Notes under the pieces: model-generated
Told to the model about the DNA's origin: nothing
What the model saw: only the letters and a program-made list of their open reading frames with translations
Databases searched by the model: none
Made by a program: the position numbers and the translations under genes
In this document: positions 35,496-44,890 of the stretch, piece after piece
How positions within the stretch are numbered: position 1 is the stretch's first letter
How the letters are laid out: each line of letters starts with the position of its first letter
Source of the DNA: Duganella guangzhouensis
Lineage (GTDB): Bacteria > Pseudomonadota > Gammaproteobacteria > Burkholderiales > Burkholderiaceae_D
DNA length: 64,000 bases
Reading direction: 5' to 3'
NCBI RefSeq assembly: GCF_009674535.1
Contig: NZ_WKJK01000018.1
Coordinates: 62,001 to 126,000, forward strand

Positions 35496-37523
35496 ATGAT
35501 GCCCTTGATGCGCCTCCGCCGCCACGCCGCTTATCTCGTCCTGCCCACGCTGTTGATGGGCTGCGCCGACCTGCGCGCCGGCAGCGCCACGCCATCCGGC
35601 GCCGAGGCCACGCTGGCGCTGCTGGAGACCACCGACCTGCACGCCAACGTGCTGAGTTATGACTATTACAAGCTGAAGGCCGATCCGGCCATCGGCCTGG
35701 AACGCACCGCCACCTTGATCCGGCAGGCGCGCGCCGAGTATCCGAATAATCTGCTGATCGATAACGGCGATGCCTTGCAGGGCACCGCGCTGGCCGATTA
35801 TCAGGCGCTGGTAAAGCCGGTGGCCTGCGGCGACACGCTGGCCATCTACAAAGCGCTGAACCAGTTGGGCGTGGACGGCGCCGGCATCGGCAACCACGAA
35901 TTCAACTACGGGCTGGCCTACCTGAATCAGGTGACCGGCAGCCATTTCGATGTCGACGGCGTGGCAGCCGACGCACCGCGCTGCGCCGGCCCGGCGTTCC
36001 CCATCGTGCTGGCGAATATTTATAGTGTCCGCACGCGCCAGCCGCTGTTCGCCCCATACCGCATCCTGACGCGCGAGATCAGCGCCACCGGGCCGGATGG
36101 CAAGCCGCTCAAGTCCAGCATCAAGATCGGCATCATCGGTTTTACGCCACCGGGCGTGCTGTCGTGGGACAAACACTGGCTGGCCGGGAAGGTCTACGCC
36201 GAGGGTGTGCGCGAGACCGCGCAAAAATACATCCCGCGGATGCGCGCCGAGGGCGCCGACCTGATCGTCGCCATCTCGCACGGTGGCATCGACGGCGCGT
36301 CATACACGCCGGAGATGGAAAACGCCAATTACTATCTGGCGCAGGTGCCGGGTGTCGACGCCATGTTGATCGGGCACGAACACCTGCCATTCCCGGACGC
36401 CGCCAGCAAGCACGCCGGTTTCAACCTGCCGGGCGTGGACAAGAACAAGGGCACGGTCTATGGCGTGCCGGCGGTGATGGCCAACCTGTGGGGCAAGCAC
36501 CTGGGCGTGATCGGCCTGCACCTGAAGTATGACGGCCAGCGCTGGCTGGTGGACCGCAGCCGCACCACGGTGGAAGCGCGCAGCACCAAACAGCCCGACG
36601 GCAGCTATGTCGCCGCTGATCCGGCCATCGCGCCGCTGGTCGCGGCCGAACACGAAGCCACCATCCGCTACGTCCAGACGCCGGTCGGCACCAGCGATTT
36701 CCGCATGAGCAGCTACTTTGCGGACGTGGGCGACATCAGCGCGATCGAACTGGTGAACCAGGCGCAGACCGCGTACGTGCAGGATTATGTGCGCGCCAAC
36801 CTGCCGCAGTACGCCGCGCTACCGGTGCTGTCGATGGCGTCGCCGTTCAAGACCGGCGCCGCCGGCGTGGCCGATTACACCGACGTCAAGCCCGGCGCCG
36901 TGGCGCTCAACAACGCGGCCGATCTGTATTTGTACCCGAACGCGTTGCACGCGGTGAAACTGGATGGCGCCGGCCTCAAAGCCTGGCTGGAGAAAGCCGC
37001 CGGACGCTTCAACCGGATCGATCCCGCCAGTACGGCGGCGCAGGAACTGGTCAACACCAATTTCGCCGGCTTCAACTTCGACATGCTGACCAACGCCGAC
37101 ATCAGCTACCAGATCGACGTGACCCAGTCAGAGGGGCGGCGCATTGTCGACCTGCGCTACAAAGGCGCGCCGCTGGCGCCGACGCAGGAATTCCTGATCG
37201 CCACCAATAACTACCGCGCCAGCGGCGGTGGCGGCTTCCCTGGGCTGGATGGCAGCAAAACCGTCATCGCCGCGCCGGACTCCAGCCGCGATGTGCTGAT
37301 CGCCTACATCCAGAAAGCCAGACAGCTGACCCGTACCCGCAATGGCAGCACCCGCAGCTGGCGTTTCGCCCCGGTCGTGCTGCGCGGTCCGGTGGTTTTC
37401 CACAGCGCTCCTGGCCTGCTGGATTTGGCGCGCGAAGCCGGCCTGTCCAACGTCAGCGAGCTGAAAGCCGACGACGGCGGTGGCAAAGGCTTTGCCCTGT
37501 ACGCTGTGGACCTGAGCAAATGA
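35496..37523 (+). CDS. cpdB: 2',3'-cyclic-nucleotide phosphodiesterase / 3'-nucleotidase lipoprotein
   Basis: A 675-residue periplasmic metallophosphoesterase of the CpdB / 5'-nucleotidase family. The signal peptide ends in a lipobox (LPTLLMGC), so it is probably a lipoprotein, unlike E. coli CpdB. The metal-binding motifs are LETTDLHANV, LLIDNGDALQGT, GAGIGNHEFNYGL, VAISHGG and LIGHEHLPFPD. The C-terminal substrate-binding domain includes NNYRASGGGGFPGL. It should release nucleosides from 2',3'-cyclic nucleotides. Its stop overlaps the next gene's start (ATGA). Confidence 0.9.
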   Translation: MMPLMRLRRHAAYLVLPTLLMGCADLRAGSATPSGAEATLALLETTDLHANVLSYDYYKLKADPAIGLERTATLIRQARAEYPNNLLIDNGDALQGTALADYQALVKPVACGDTLAIYKALNQLGVDGAGIGNHEFNYGLAYLNQVTGSHFDVDGVAADAPRCAGPAFPIVLANIYSVRTRQPLFAPYRILTREISATGPDGKPLKSSIKIGIIGFTPPGVLSWDKHWLAGKVYAEGVRETAQKYIPRMRAEGADLIVAISHGGIDGASYTPEMENANYYLAQVPGVDAMLIGHEHLPFPDAASKHAGFNLPGVDKNKGTVYGVPAVMANLWGKHLGVIGLHLKYDGQRWLVDRSRTTVEARSTKQPDGSYVAADPAIAPLVAAEHEATIRYVQTPVGTSDFRMSSYFADVGDISAIELVNQAQTAYVQDYVRANLPQYAALPVLSMASPFKTGAAGVADYTDVKPGAVALNNAADLYLYPNALHAVKLDGAGLKAWLEKAAGRFNRIDPASTAAQELVNTNFAGFNFDMLTNADISYQIDVTQSEGRRIVDLRYKGAPLAPTQEFLIATNNYRASGGGGFPGLDGSKTVIAAPDSSRDVLIAYIQKARQLTRTRNGSTRSWRFAPVVLRGPVVFHSAPGLLDLAREAGLSNVSELKADDGGGKGFALYAVDLSK

Positions 37524-38035
37524 AGCACCGCCTCCTGCTCTCCATCGCCGTCAGCCTCGCGCTGGCCGGTGTCGCGTCGGCCGGGCCGGTGGAAGAAGGG
37601 CGCTTATGCCTGCGTGGCTCCGAGCGCACGCCGGCCGATCTGCCGCGCGCTTTCCAGCTGTTCCGTGGCGCCGCCGAAAAAGGCGACCCGCAAGCGGCTT
37701 ACTATCTGGGCATGATGTACAAGAACGGCATGGCCGTCGCCCGCGACTACAAGACCGCAGCCCAATGGTTGCAGTTCTCCGCCAAGCGCGGCACGCCCGC
37801 CGCCATGTACGCGCTGGCTCAGCTACTGCTGGCTGGCGAAGGCATCGCGCGCGATGAGCAAAGCGCCCGCCGCTGGATCGAAAAAGCCGCCGATCTCGAA
37901 TACCCGGAAGCCGTGATGGCGATGGCGATTGGCCTGCGCGACGGCTCCATGGGCTTTGAGCGCAACGAGGCGCTGGCCGAAACCCAGATGCGTTTCGCCA
38001 ACCGCGCCCTCAAGCATGCGGGCCGGGGCATGTAG
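37520..38035 (+). CDS. Secreted Sel1-repeat protein
   Basis: A 171-residue protein with a signal peptide (LLLSIAVSLALAGVASA) and about three Sel1-like repeats: AFQLFRGAAEKGDPQAAYYL, AAQWLQFSAKRGTPAAMYAL and ARRWIEKAADLEYPEAVMAM. Such repeats mediate protein-protein contacts. It starts inside the last codons of cpdB (ATGA), so the two are made together, and it may assist or be co-regulated with the phosphodiesterase. Confidence 0.8.
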   Translation: MKHRLLLSIAVSLALAGVASAGPVEEGRLCLRGSERTPADLPRAFQLFRGAAEKGDPQAAYYLGMMYKNGMAVARDYKTAAQWLQFSAKRGTPAAMYALAQLLLAGEGIARDEQSARRWIEKAADLEYPEAVMAMAIGLRDGSMGFERNEALAETQMRFANRALKHAGRGM

Positions 38036-38162
38036 CCCTTGCTGCGTTGCCGCACATCTATCTGTTGCTGCTGTCGTTCTACTAACCTACAATGGGTTCC
38101 CGATGGGGCGACTTTCCAGCGTACGACTACGAAAAAAAGCGTTGTATAACAGGAGATGACAG

Positions 38163-39323
38163 ATGAATTTCAAGTTGAAATTGCTGGTGGCGGGTCTGGC
38201 TTTGGGTTTCGCGGCGTCCTCTCAGGCCGCAGACCCCATCAAGATCGGCGTATCCGGTCCCTTCACCGGCGGCTCGGCGCCGATGGGTGTGTCGATGCGC
38301 GACGGCGTCAAGCTGGCTGTGGCCGAGATCAACGCCAAAGGCGGCCTGCTGGGCCGTCAGATCCAGCTGATCGAACGCGACGACGAAGCCAAGAATGAAC
38401 GCGGCGTGCAGATCGCCCAGGAACTGATCAACAAAGAGAAGGTCGTCGCCACTGTTGGCTATATCAATACCGGCGTGGCGCTGGCCTCGCAGCGCTTCTA
38501 CCAGGACGCCAAGATCCCGGTAATGAACAACGTGGCCACCGGCTCCATCATCACCAAACAGTTTGCCGACCAGCCGGAGAACTACATCTTCCGCACCTCG
38601 GCCAGCGACCAGATTCAGTCGCAGATGATCATCAAGGAAGCGATCGACAACCGTAAATTCAAAAAAGTCGCCATCCTGGCCGACTCCACCAACTACGGCC
38701 AGCTGGGTCGCGAAGACCTGGAAAAAGTACTCAAGTCGCGCAACCTGACAGCGGTCGCGGTCGAGAAGTACAACATCAAGGACGTCGACATGACCGCCCA
38801 GCTGCTGAAGGCCAAGCAGGCCGGCGCCGACGTAGTGCTCACCTACGGCATCGGCCCCGAGCTGGCGCAGATCGCCAACGGCATGGAGAAACTGGGCTGG
38901 AAAGTGCCGATGATCGGCAGCTGGCCGCTGTCGATGGCCAACTTCATCGACAACGCCGGCAAGAATGGCAACGGCACCCGCATGCCGCAAACCTTCATCC
39001 AGGACCCCAATACGCCGAAGCGCAAAGCCTTCATCGACGCCTACGTCAAAGCCTACAACCCGCCGCAGGGGCGCATGCCGTCGGCGGTGTCCGCCGCGCA
39101 GGGCTATGACTCGATCTACCTGCTGGCCGCCGCCATCAAGCAGGCCGGCAGCACCGACGGCCCGAAAGTGAAGGCGGCGCTGGAAAACCTCAACGAAAAA
39201 GTCGAGGGTGTGGTCACCACCTACACCAAGCCATACAGCAAAGACGATCACGAAGCCATCACCGCCGACATCACCGTGTTCGGTGAAGTCAAGGACGGCA
39301 AGGTCGTACACGCCGCCAAGTAA
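38163..39323 (+). CDS. livK: Branched-chain amino acid ABC transporter, substrate-binding protein
   Basis: A 386-residue periplasmic type I binding protein. The signal peptide (VAGLALGFAASSQA) is followed by the family start DPIKIGVSGPFTGGSAPMG, and EINAKGGLLGRQIQLIERDD and VATVGYINTGVALAS are typical of the Leu/Ile/Val-binding group. Ligand identity is inferred from the family; other amino acids, amides or urea are possible. It heads the operon livK-livH-livMG-livF. AGGAG lies eight bases before ATG. Confidence 0.9.
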   Translation: MNFKLKLLVAGLALGFAASSQAADPIKIGVSGPFTGGSAPMGVSMRDGVKLAVAEINAKGGLLGRQIQLIERDDEAKNERGVQIAQELINKEKVVATVGYINTGVALASQRFYQDAKIPVMNNVATGSIITKQFADQPENYIFRTSASDQIQSQMIIKEAIDNRKFKKVAILADSTNYGQLGREDLEKVLKSRNLTAVAVEKYNIKDVDMTAQLLKAKQAGADVVLTYGIGPELAQIANGMEKLGWKVPMIGSWPLSMANFIDNAGKNGNGTRMPQTFIQDPNTPKRKAFIDAYVKAYNPPQGRMPSAVSAAQGYDSIYLLAAAIKQAGSTDGPKVKAALENLNEKVEGVVTTYTKPYSKDDHEAITADITVFGEVKDGKVVHAAK

Positions 39324-39406
39324 GGCCCGCGCCTGGTGCCGCGCCGCAGTGGCCAGACTTGTGCGAACAAGGCTGGCCATTTTTCTATCGTCCGCAGGGG
39401 AAGAAC

Positions 39407-40297
39407 ATGGAAATCCTGTTGCAACTGGTGTTCAGCGGTATCGCGCTGGGCATGATCTACGCGGTGATCGCCTTCGGCTACCAGCTCACTTTCGCCACTT
39501 CCGGCACGCTGAACTTCGGCCAGGGCGAATCGCTGATGCTGGGCGCGCTGGTGGGGCTTAGCCTGGTGGGGAATATCCACGGCGGTCCTTACATGAGCTA
39601 CTTGCTGATGATTCCCCTGGTGATCATCTTCGGCGCGCTGCAAGGCATGCTGGTGGAATGGATCGGCGTGCGGCCGGCGATCAAGATCAAATCCGAATTC
39701 GGCTGGATCATGTCCACCATCGCGCTGGCCATCATCTTCAAGAACGTGGCCGAAAACATCTGGGGCAAGGACGACCTGACCTTCCCGTCGCCGCTGTCGT
39801 CGGCGCCGATCGAAATCCTGGGCGCCAACGTGCAGCCGATGCAGATAGCGGTGGTGGTGGGCGCGCTGGCCATCATGGCCGCCGTCGAAATCTTCAACCG
39901 CAAATCGATTTACGGCAAAGCGGTGGTCGCCACTTCCAACGACCGCGATGCGGCGGGGCTGATGGGGATTAACACCGGCATGGTCATCACGTTTTCGTAC
40001 GCGCTGTCGTCCGCTGTCGCCGCCTTCGCCGGTGTGCTGGTGGCGCCGCTGACGCTGACCGGCGCCACCATGGGCGCCTCGCTTGGCCTTAAAGCGTTTG
40101 CGGTGGCGATTATCGGCGGCCTGACCTCGGGCGTCGGCGCCATCGTCGGCGGGCTGATATTGGGGATCGCTGAAACCACCGCCGGTTACTACATCTCCAC
40201 CGGCTACAAGGACGTGCCGGGATTGGTGCTGCTATTGCTGGTGCTGGCCATCAAACCGGCCGGCTTATTCGGCAAAACCGCCATCAAAAAGGTCTGA
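39407..40297 (+). CDS. livH: Branched-chain amino acid ABC transporter permease LivH
   Basis: A 296-residue inner-membrane permease with eight or more helices. It begins MEILLQLVFSGIALGMIYAV; LNFGQGESLMLGALV and AVAIIGGLTSGVGAIVGGLI are conserved in LivH proteins. ATG 39407 with GGGGAAG upstream was chosen over GTG 39359. It lies 83 bp after livK and four bases before livMG. Confidence 0.92.
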   Translation: MEILLQLVFSGIALGMIYAVIAFGYQLTFATSGTLNFGQGESLMLGALVGLSLVGNIHGGPYMSYLLMIPLVIIFGALQGMLVEWIGVRPAIKIKSEFGWIMSTIALAIIFKNVAENIWGKDDLTFPSPLSSAPIEILGANVQPMQIAVVVGALAIMAAVEIFNRKSIYGKAVVATSNDRDAAGLMGINTGMVITFSYALSSAVAAFAGVLVAPLTLTGATMGASLGLKAFAVAIIGGLTSGVGAIVGGLILGIAETTAGYYISTGYKDVPGLVLLLLVLAIKPAGLFGKTAIKKV

Positions 40298-40300
40298 GCC

Positions 40301-42247
40301 ATGAAGAAGACGACGGTAGTCGCAAGCGTGTTGGGACTGGCGGTGCTGGCGCTTTACCCGGTACTGATTCCTAATCCTTACTATATCCATCTGTTCGAGA
40401 CGATACTCATCTACGCCATACTATTATTCGGGCTGGATATCGTGGTTGGCTACACCGGCCAGGTGTCGCTGGGGCATGCTGGCCTGTTTGGCATCGGCTC
40501 CTACGTTACTGGCGTGGTGGTGTTCAAACTGAGTGCACCGTTCTGGATCGCCATTCCGGCCAGTGTGGCGGGAGCGGCGGTGTTTGGCGCCATCCTCGCG
40601 CTGCCGGCGCTGCGCGTCACCGGGCCGTATCTGGCCATGGTCACGCTGGCCTTCGGCACCATCATCCAGATCCTCATCAACGAAATGACCTTCCTGACCG
40701 AAGGGCCGATGGGCATTAAGATCACCAAGCCGGTGATTGGCGCCAAGCTCAGTGAAGTGGAGTACTACTACATGGTGGCGGTGCTGATGGTGCTGTCGCT
40801 GGTGGTGGTGCACCGCATCCTCAAATCGAATCTCGGCCGCGCCTTTGAAGCACTGCGCGACAGCCCGATCGCCTCCGACTGCATGGGCGTCTCGGTCTAC
40901 AAGTACAAGGTATATGCGTTCATCATCAGTGCCGGCTTTGCCGGGCTGGCGGGCAGCCTGTATGCGTACTCGGAAGAGTATATCTCGCCCAACACCTACA
41001 ACTTCGAACTAACCATCTTGTTCCTGCTAGCGGTGATCATGGGCGGCCGCAAGACGCGCTCCGGCGCGCTGATCGGCGCGCTGATCGTGGTCATGCTTCC
41101 CAGCCTGCTGGCCGATATTGAATTGTTCCGCCAGATCGCCGTTGTCGCCGCCGTGCTGGGCGTGATCGGTGCCGTGCTGGCCATCGTCCGCAAGCGCGCC
41201 ACGCCGGGCGGCGTCGCCGTACCGTTGATCGCGGTGATCGGCATGGCCGCCTTCTCCTACAAGCTGGAAAACATCGTCGACTGGCGCCTGACCATCTTCG
41301 GTTTGATGACACTGTTCGTGGTCTACTACCTGCAGGACGGCATTGTCGGCTTCCTGCAAGGGCTGCTGGGGCGCGGCGCGGTGCACGCCAAGGCCGTCAC
41401 CGCCAGCGGCGCCGAACCGTTCCCGCGCGCGCAGGGCGGCAAGGATGGCGACACGCTGCTCGACGTGCAGCAGATCCTGATGCAGTTCGGCGGCTTGAAG
41501 GCGCTCAATCAGGTCAACCTCAACGTCGTGCAAGGTTCGGTGCATGGATTGATCGGCCCCAATGGCTCCGGCAAAAGCACCATGATGAACGTACTGACCG
41601 GGATCTACAAACCGACTGCGGGGCAGGTGGCGTTTGCAGGCGCGGCGATCGCCGGCCGTACGCCATCGCAGATTGCGTTGGGCGGCGTGGCACGCACCTT
41701 TCAGAACGTCCAACTGTTCGGCGAAATGACCGCCACCGAAAACGTCCTGGTCGGCCTGCACAACACCTTCGCCTCGAACGTCTTGGACGTCATGCTGCAA
41801 AGCCCGCGCTACAAGCGAGAAGAGCGCGAGGCCCGCGAACGCGCCGCCAGCATCCTCGAATTTGTCGGCCTGTCCGAACTCGCCAACGAAGAAGCGCGCA
41901 ACCTCCCGTATGGCAAACAGCGATTGCTGGAGATCGGACGCGCGCTCGGCCTCAGTCCGCGCCTGCTGCTGCTGGACGAGCCGGCGGCCGGTCTGACCGC
42001 GCCCGACATCAAGGAACTGATGGCCATCATCCGCAAAATCCGCGACCACGGCATCACCATCATCCTGATCGAACACCATATGGACGTCGTGATGGCGCTG
42101 TCCGACACCGTGACGGTACTGGACTTTGGCCAGAAAATCGCCGAAGGCAAGCCGGCCGCCGTGCAAAGCGATCCGAAAGTGATCGAAGCCTATCTGGGCG
42201 GCAGCGGCGAAGAACACGGCGGCATGAAAGCGCCGGCGGCGCACTGA
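40301..42247 (+). CDS. livMG: Branched-chain amino acid ABC transporter, fused LivM permease and LivG ATPase
   Basis: A 648-residue fusion. Residues about 1-340 are the LivM permease (IDIVVGYTGQVSLGHAGLFG-like segment, LDIVVGYTGQVSLGHAGLF, and EYISPNTYNFELTILFLLAV). Residues about 390-640 are the LivG ATPase with Walker A GPNGSGKSTMMN (near residue 418), the degenerate signature NLPYGKQRLLEIGRAL and Walker B LLLLDEPAAGL. The fusion means one polypeptide supplies half of the membrane part and one ATPase; LivF, the partner ATPase, follows at 12 bp. Confidence 0.92.
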   Translation: MKKTTVVASVLGLAVLALYPVLIPNPYYIHLFETILIYAILLFGLDIVVGYTGQVSLGHAGLFGIGSYVTGVVVFKLSAPFWIAIPASVAGAAVFGAILALPALRVTGPYLAMVTLAFGTIIQILINEMTFLTEGPMGIKITKPVIGAKLSEVEYYYMVAVLMVLSLVVVHRILKSNLGRAFEALRDSPIASDCMGVSVYKYKVYAFIISAGFAGLAGSLYAYSEEYISPNTYNFELTILFLLAVIMGGRKTRSGALIGALIVVMLPSLLADIELFRQIAVVAAVLGVIGAVLAIVRKRATPGGVAVPLIAVIGMAAFSYKLENIVDWRLTIFGLMTLFVVYYLQDGIVGFLQGLLGRGAVHAKAVTASGAEPFPRAQGGKDGDTLLDVQQILMQFGGLKALNQVNLNVVQGSVHGLIGPNGSGKSTMMNVLTGIYKPTAGQVAFAGAAIAGRTPSQIALGGVARTFQNVQLFGEMTATENVLVGLHNTFASNVLDVMLQSPRYKREEREARERAASILEFVGLSELANEEARNLPYGKQRLLEIGRALGLSPRLLLLDEPAAGLTAPDIKELMAIIRKIRDHGITIILIEHHMDVVMALSDTVTVLDFGQKIAEGKPAAVQSDPKVIEAYLGGSGEEHGGMKAPAAH

Positions 42248-42259
42248 CGAGGACAAGAC

Positions 42260-42982
42260 ATGCTCACCATCTCCAACCTGCACGCCGCCTACGGCAAAGT
42301 CGAAGTCTTGCATGGCATCTCGCTGGACGTCCCGAAAGGGAAACTGGTCACCCTGATCGGCTCCAACGGCGCCGGTAAAACCACCACCATGCGCGCCATC
42401 TCCGGCATGATCAAACCGAAAGGCGGCAAGATCACACTGGACGGCAAAGACATCACCGGCCACGACTCGCACAAAATCGCCCGCGCCGGGCTGGCGCATT
42501 CACCCGAAGGACGGCGCGTATTCGCCTCCATGAGCGTCACCGACAACCTGCTGCTGGGCGCCTTCCCGCGCTTCACGCATGCACGGCCCAAAGGCGACAT
42601 CAAGCGCGACCTGGAAAAAGCCATGGAACTGTTCCCGCGTCTGAAAGAACGGCAGCACCAGCTGGCCGGCACACTATCCGGCGGCGAACAGCAAATGCTG
42701 GCGATGGCACGCGCCGTCATGCTGAATCCCGAAGTCATCCTGCTGGACGAACCCTCAATGGGACTGGCGCCGATCCTGGTGGAAGAAGTGTTCCGCATCA
42801 TCCAGCGCCTGAAATCGGAAGGCGTCACCATGCTGCTGGTAGAACAATTTGCCGCCGCCGCACTAAATGTTGCCGACTACGGCTACGTCCTCGAAAACGG
42901 CAGCATCTCCGTGCACGGCCCGGCCGACAGCCTGAAAACCGACCCCAAAGTCATCGCCGCCTACCTCGGCGGCGGCCACTAA
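42260..42982 (+). CDS. livF: Branched-chain amino acid ABC transporter ATPase LivF
   Basis: A 240-residue ATPase, the second nucleotide-binding subunit of the transporter. Walker A is GSNGAGKTTTM, the signature is LSGGEQQMLAMARAVM, Walker B is VILLDEPSMGLAP, and the H-loop region ends in GPADSLKTDPKVIAAYLGG. Last gene of the liv operon; REP-like elements start 12 bp after its stop. Confidence 0.94.
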   Translation: MLTISNLHAAYGKVEVLHGISLDVPKGKLVTLIGSNGAGKTTTMRAISGMIKPKGGKITLDGKDITGHDSHKIARAGLAHSPEGRRVFASMSVTDNLLLGAFPRFTHARPKGDIKRDLEKAMELFPRLKERQHQLAGTLSGGEQQMLAMARAVMLNPEVILLDEPSMGLAPILVEEVFRIIQRLKSEGVTMLLVEQFAAAALNVADYGYVLENGSISVHGPADSLKTDPKVIAAYLGGGH

Positions 42983-42993
42983 TGCCCACCTCG

Positions 42994-43027
42994 TGTCCAC
43001 TTCGGGGTCAGACCCCGAAATAGGACA
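42994..43027. repeat. REP-like element, copy 1
   Basis: A 34-bp element bounded by TGTCC and GGACA. Its centre is a perfect palindrome: TTCGGGGTC-A-GACCCCGAA (43001-43019). It lies just after livF and before the RAYT transposase gene. Confidence 0.8.
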
Positions 43028-43047
43028 TTGCATCGCATCCGCTACAT

Positions 43048-43081
43048 TGTCCACTTCGGGGTCAGTTCCCAAAAACGGACA
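43048..43081. repeat. REP-like element, copy 2
   Basis: A second 34-bp copy in the same orientation, 20 bp after copy 1, with the same left half (TGTCCACTTCGGGGTCAG) and the same GGACA end but a diverged right arm (TTCCCAAAAAC). It ends two bases before the transposase stop codon. Confidence 0.8.
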
Positions 43082-43083
43082 TT

Positions 43084-43923
43084 TCATCGTACACGATTCT
43101 TTTTGACGGCGCGGCTGACGGTTTTTATCGCGACGCCAAAATGCGCGGCAATTTGCGCCATTGTGTAGGCGTTGGATAGATAGGCGCTGGCCATGGCGTC
43201 GTTCCGCGTCGGTGATTGGGCGCTGTACTCTTGCAGAGATGTTGCCATGGCGCGTCGCTGTTCTTTGGCGACGGTGCGCAGCTTGTCGGCGGATGTGGGG
43301 AGCTGCAGGCTCGCGACAAATGCGTCGTCTCCCAGAATGAGTTGATGGCGAGCCTGCAGCAATGGGCTGGGTGCGCCGATGCCGGCGATCACGAAGCGTT
43401 CATACGCTGCTACCGCAGTCTCCGGGTTGTCCGAAAAAATCCGCAGCGTGGACCCGACATCCAGCCAATCCGGGCACGAGTCCTGAGCCATGACGTGGCG
43501 ATAGCTGCTCCACGGCCATTCGCCGGGAGACGTCACCAACTGGGCGCGTACCGGATTAAGCACTACATAGCGGCTCAGCTGCTGGAGATACGCCTCCCGC
43601 TGCGCCAGCACTGCGTAGTAACGGCCCTGAAACAGATGCCCAACCAGATCGTGACGTCGATTGAAATACTGCGCATACATACCGTTCAGCTGTCGCATGC
43701 CTTGAGAAAGATTGCCATCCGGCGTCTCAACCACGAGATGGTAGTGATTGCCCATCTGGCAAAAGCTGTGGACGATGAAGTGATAATCGGCGCAAACCTT
43801 GGCAAGGAGGGACAGCCATACCGAGCGATCAACATGGTCGCGATAGATCATCCCCTTGCGATCGCCGCGCGAGGTAACGTGATAAAGTGCCTTCGGAAAT
43901 TGTATGCGTAGTGGACGGCTCAT
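43084..43923 (-). CDS. REP-associated tyrosine transposase (RAYT)
   Basis: A 279-residue Y1/HUH-type protein. The metal-binding HUH motif is MGNHYHLVVETP, preceded by the usual start RPLRIQFPKALYHVTSRG; the catalytic tyrosine is expected in the GMYAQYFNRRH helix region. FQGRYYAVL and YVVLNPVRAQLV are typical of the RAYT / IS200-like family. A helix-turn-helix (MAQIAAHFGVAIKTVSRAVK) ends the protein. It is flanked by three REP-like elements, as expected of RAYTs, which process REP hairpins. ATG 43923 was chosen because homologous sequence begins there. Confidence 0.88.
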   Translation of the reverse strand: MSRPLRIQFPKALYHVTSRGDRKGMIYRDHVDRSVWLSLLAKVCADYHFIVHSFCQMGNHYHLVVETPDGNLSQGMRQLNGMYAQYFNRRHDLVGHLFQGRYYAVLAQREAYLQQLSRYVVLNPVRAQLVTSPGEWPWSSYRHVMAQDSCPDWLDVGSTLRIFSDNPETAVAAYERFVIAGIGAPSPLLQARHQLILGDDAFVASLQLPTSADKLRTVAKEQRRAMATSLQEYSAQSPTRNDAMASAYLSNAYTMAQIAAHFGVAIKTVSRAVKKNRVR

Positions 43924-43999
43924 CCGCGCATTGTATGGACCCTGGAAGAGCAGCGAATGCGCTACCTCAAACAATCAGAACAGCTTACGCATGGGCTCG

Positions 44000-44034
44000 T
44001 GTCCGATTTTGAGAACTGACCCCGAAGGTGGACA
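44000..44034. repeat. REP-like element, copy 3 (inverted)
   Basis: A 35-bp copy in the opposite orientation on the far side of the transposase gene. Its reverse complement shares the TGTCC end and TTCGGGGTCAG core with copies 1 and 2, and ends in GGACA after TTCTCAAAATC. Its last base is the A of an ATG at 44034 of the reductase gene. Confidence 0.8.
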
Positions 44035-44036
44035 TG

Positions 44037-44876
44037 ATGAAAATGGTGGAATTTGAGTTTGGTGCGGCGGTGCCGGCGTTGGGACAGGGCACCTGGAATA
44101 TGGGCGAGAAGGCGGCGCGGCGCCAGGACGAGGTGCGCGCGCTGCAGTTGGGGCTCGATCTGGGTATGACGTTGATCGATACCGCCGAGATGTACGCGGA
44201 GGGTGGCGCGGAGGAGGTGGTCGGGGCTGCGATCGAAGGACGGCGCGATGAGGCGTTCATCGTCAGCAAGGTCTATCCGCATAACGCCAGCTTCGATGGC
44301 GTGCAGGCGGCCTGCGAGCGCAGTTTGCGCCGCTTGAAGATCGATGCTATCGATCTGTATCTGCTGCACTGGCAAGGACATCACTCGCTGGCCGAGACCT
44401 TCGACGGCTTTGAAACCTTGAAGAAGGACGGTAAGATCAAGGCTTACGGCGTCAGTAACTTTGACCTGGAGAGCATGGAGGAGGCGTTGAGTTACGGCGC
44501 GCCGGCCACCAATCAGGTGTTGTACAACCTGATGAAGCGCGGGATCGAGTTCGATCTGCTGCCGTGGGCGCGCGCGCAGCGCATGCCGATCATGGCGTAC
44601 TCGCCGCTGGAAACCTCCGGCCGCGAGCAGGCGGCGCTGCTTCAAAATCCCGGCCTGCAGGCCGTCGCCGCCGCGCGCGGTGTGACGCCGGCGCAGATCG
44701 CGCTGGCCTGGGTGCTGCATCAGGATGGCGTGATTGCCATCCCCAAGGCGGTGGATGTTGTACACTTGCGCGCTAATCGCGCCGCCGCCGATCTGCAGCT
44801 GACCGCTGAGGATCTGGCCGCGCTGGACCGCGCCTTTCCTCCGCCACGCCGTCGCCGCGCGCTGGACATGCGCTAA
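44037..44876 (+). CDS. Aldo/keto reductase
   Basis: A 279-residue NADPH-dependent reductase with a TIM-barrel fold. The family pattern is clear: VPALGQGTWNMGE, GMTLIDTAEMYAEGG with catalytic Asp and Tyr, IVSKVYPHN with Lys, DLYLLHWQGHH with His, and IAIPKAVDVVHLRANRAA. The substrate is unknown. ATG 44037 fits the usual N-terminus (MKMVEFEFG); ATG 44034 and GTG 44028 are alternatives. The region before the start belongs to REP-like copy 3, whose AAGGTGG could act as ribosome binding site. Confidence 0.9.
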   Translation: MKMVEFEFGAAVPALGQGTWNMGEKAARRQDEVRALQLGLDLGMTLIDTAEMYAEGGAEEVVGAAIEGRRDEAFIVSKVYPHNASFDGVQAACERSLRRLKIDAIDLYLLHWQGHHSLAETFDGFETLKKDGKIKAYGVSNFDLESMEEALSYGAPATNQVLYNLMKRGIEFDLLPWARAQRMPIMAYSPLETSGREQAALLQNPGLQAVAAARGVTPAQIALAWVLHQDGVIAIPKAVDVVHLRANRAAADLQLTAEDLAALDRAFPPPRRRRALDMR

Positions 44877-44890
44877 TCGACCTTGAATCT

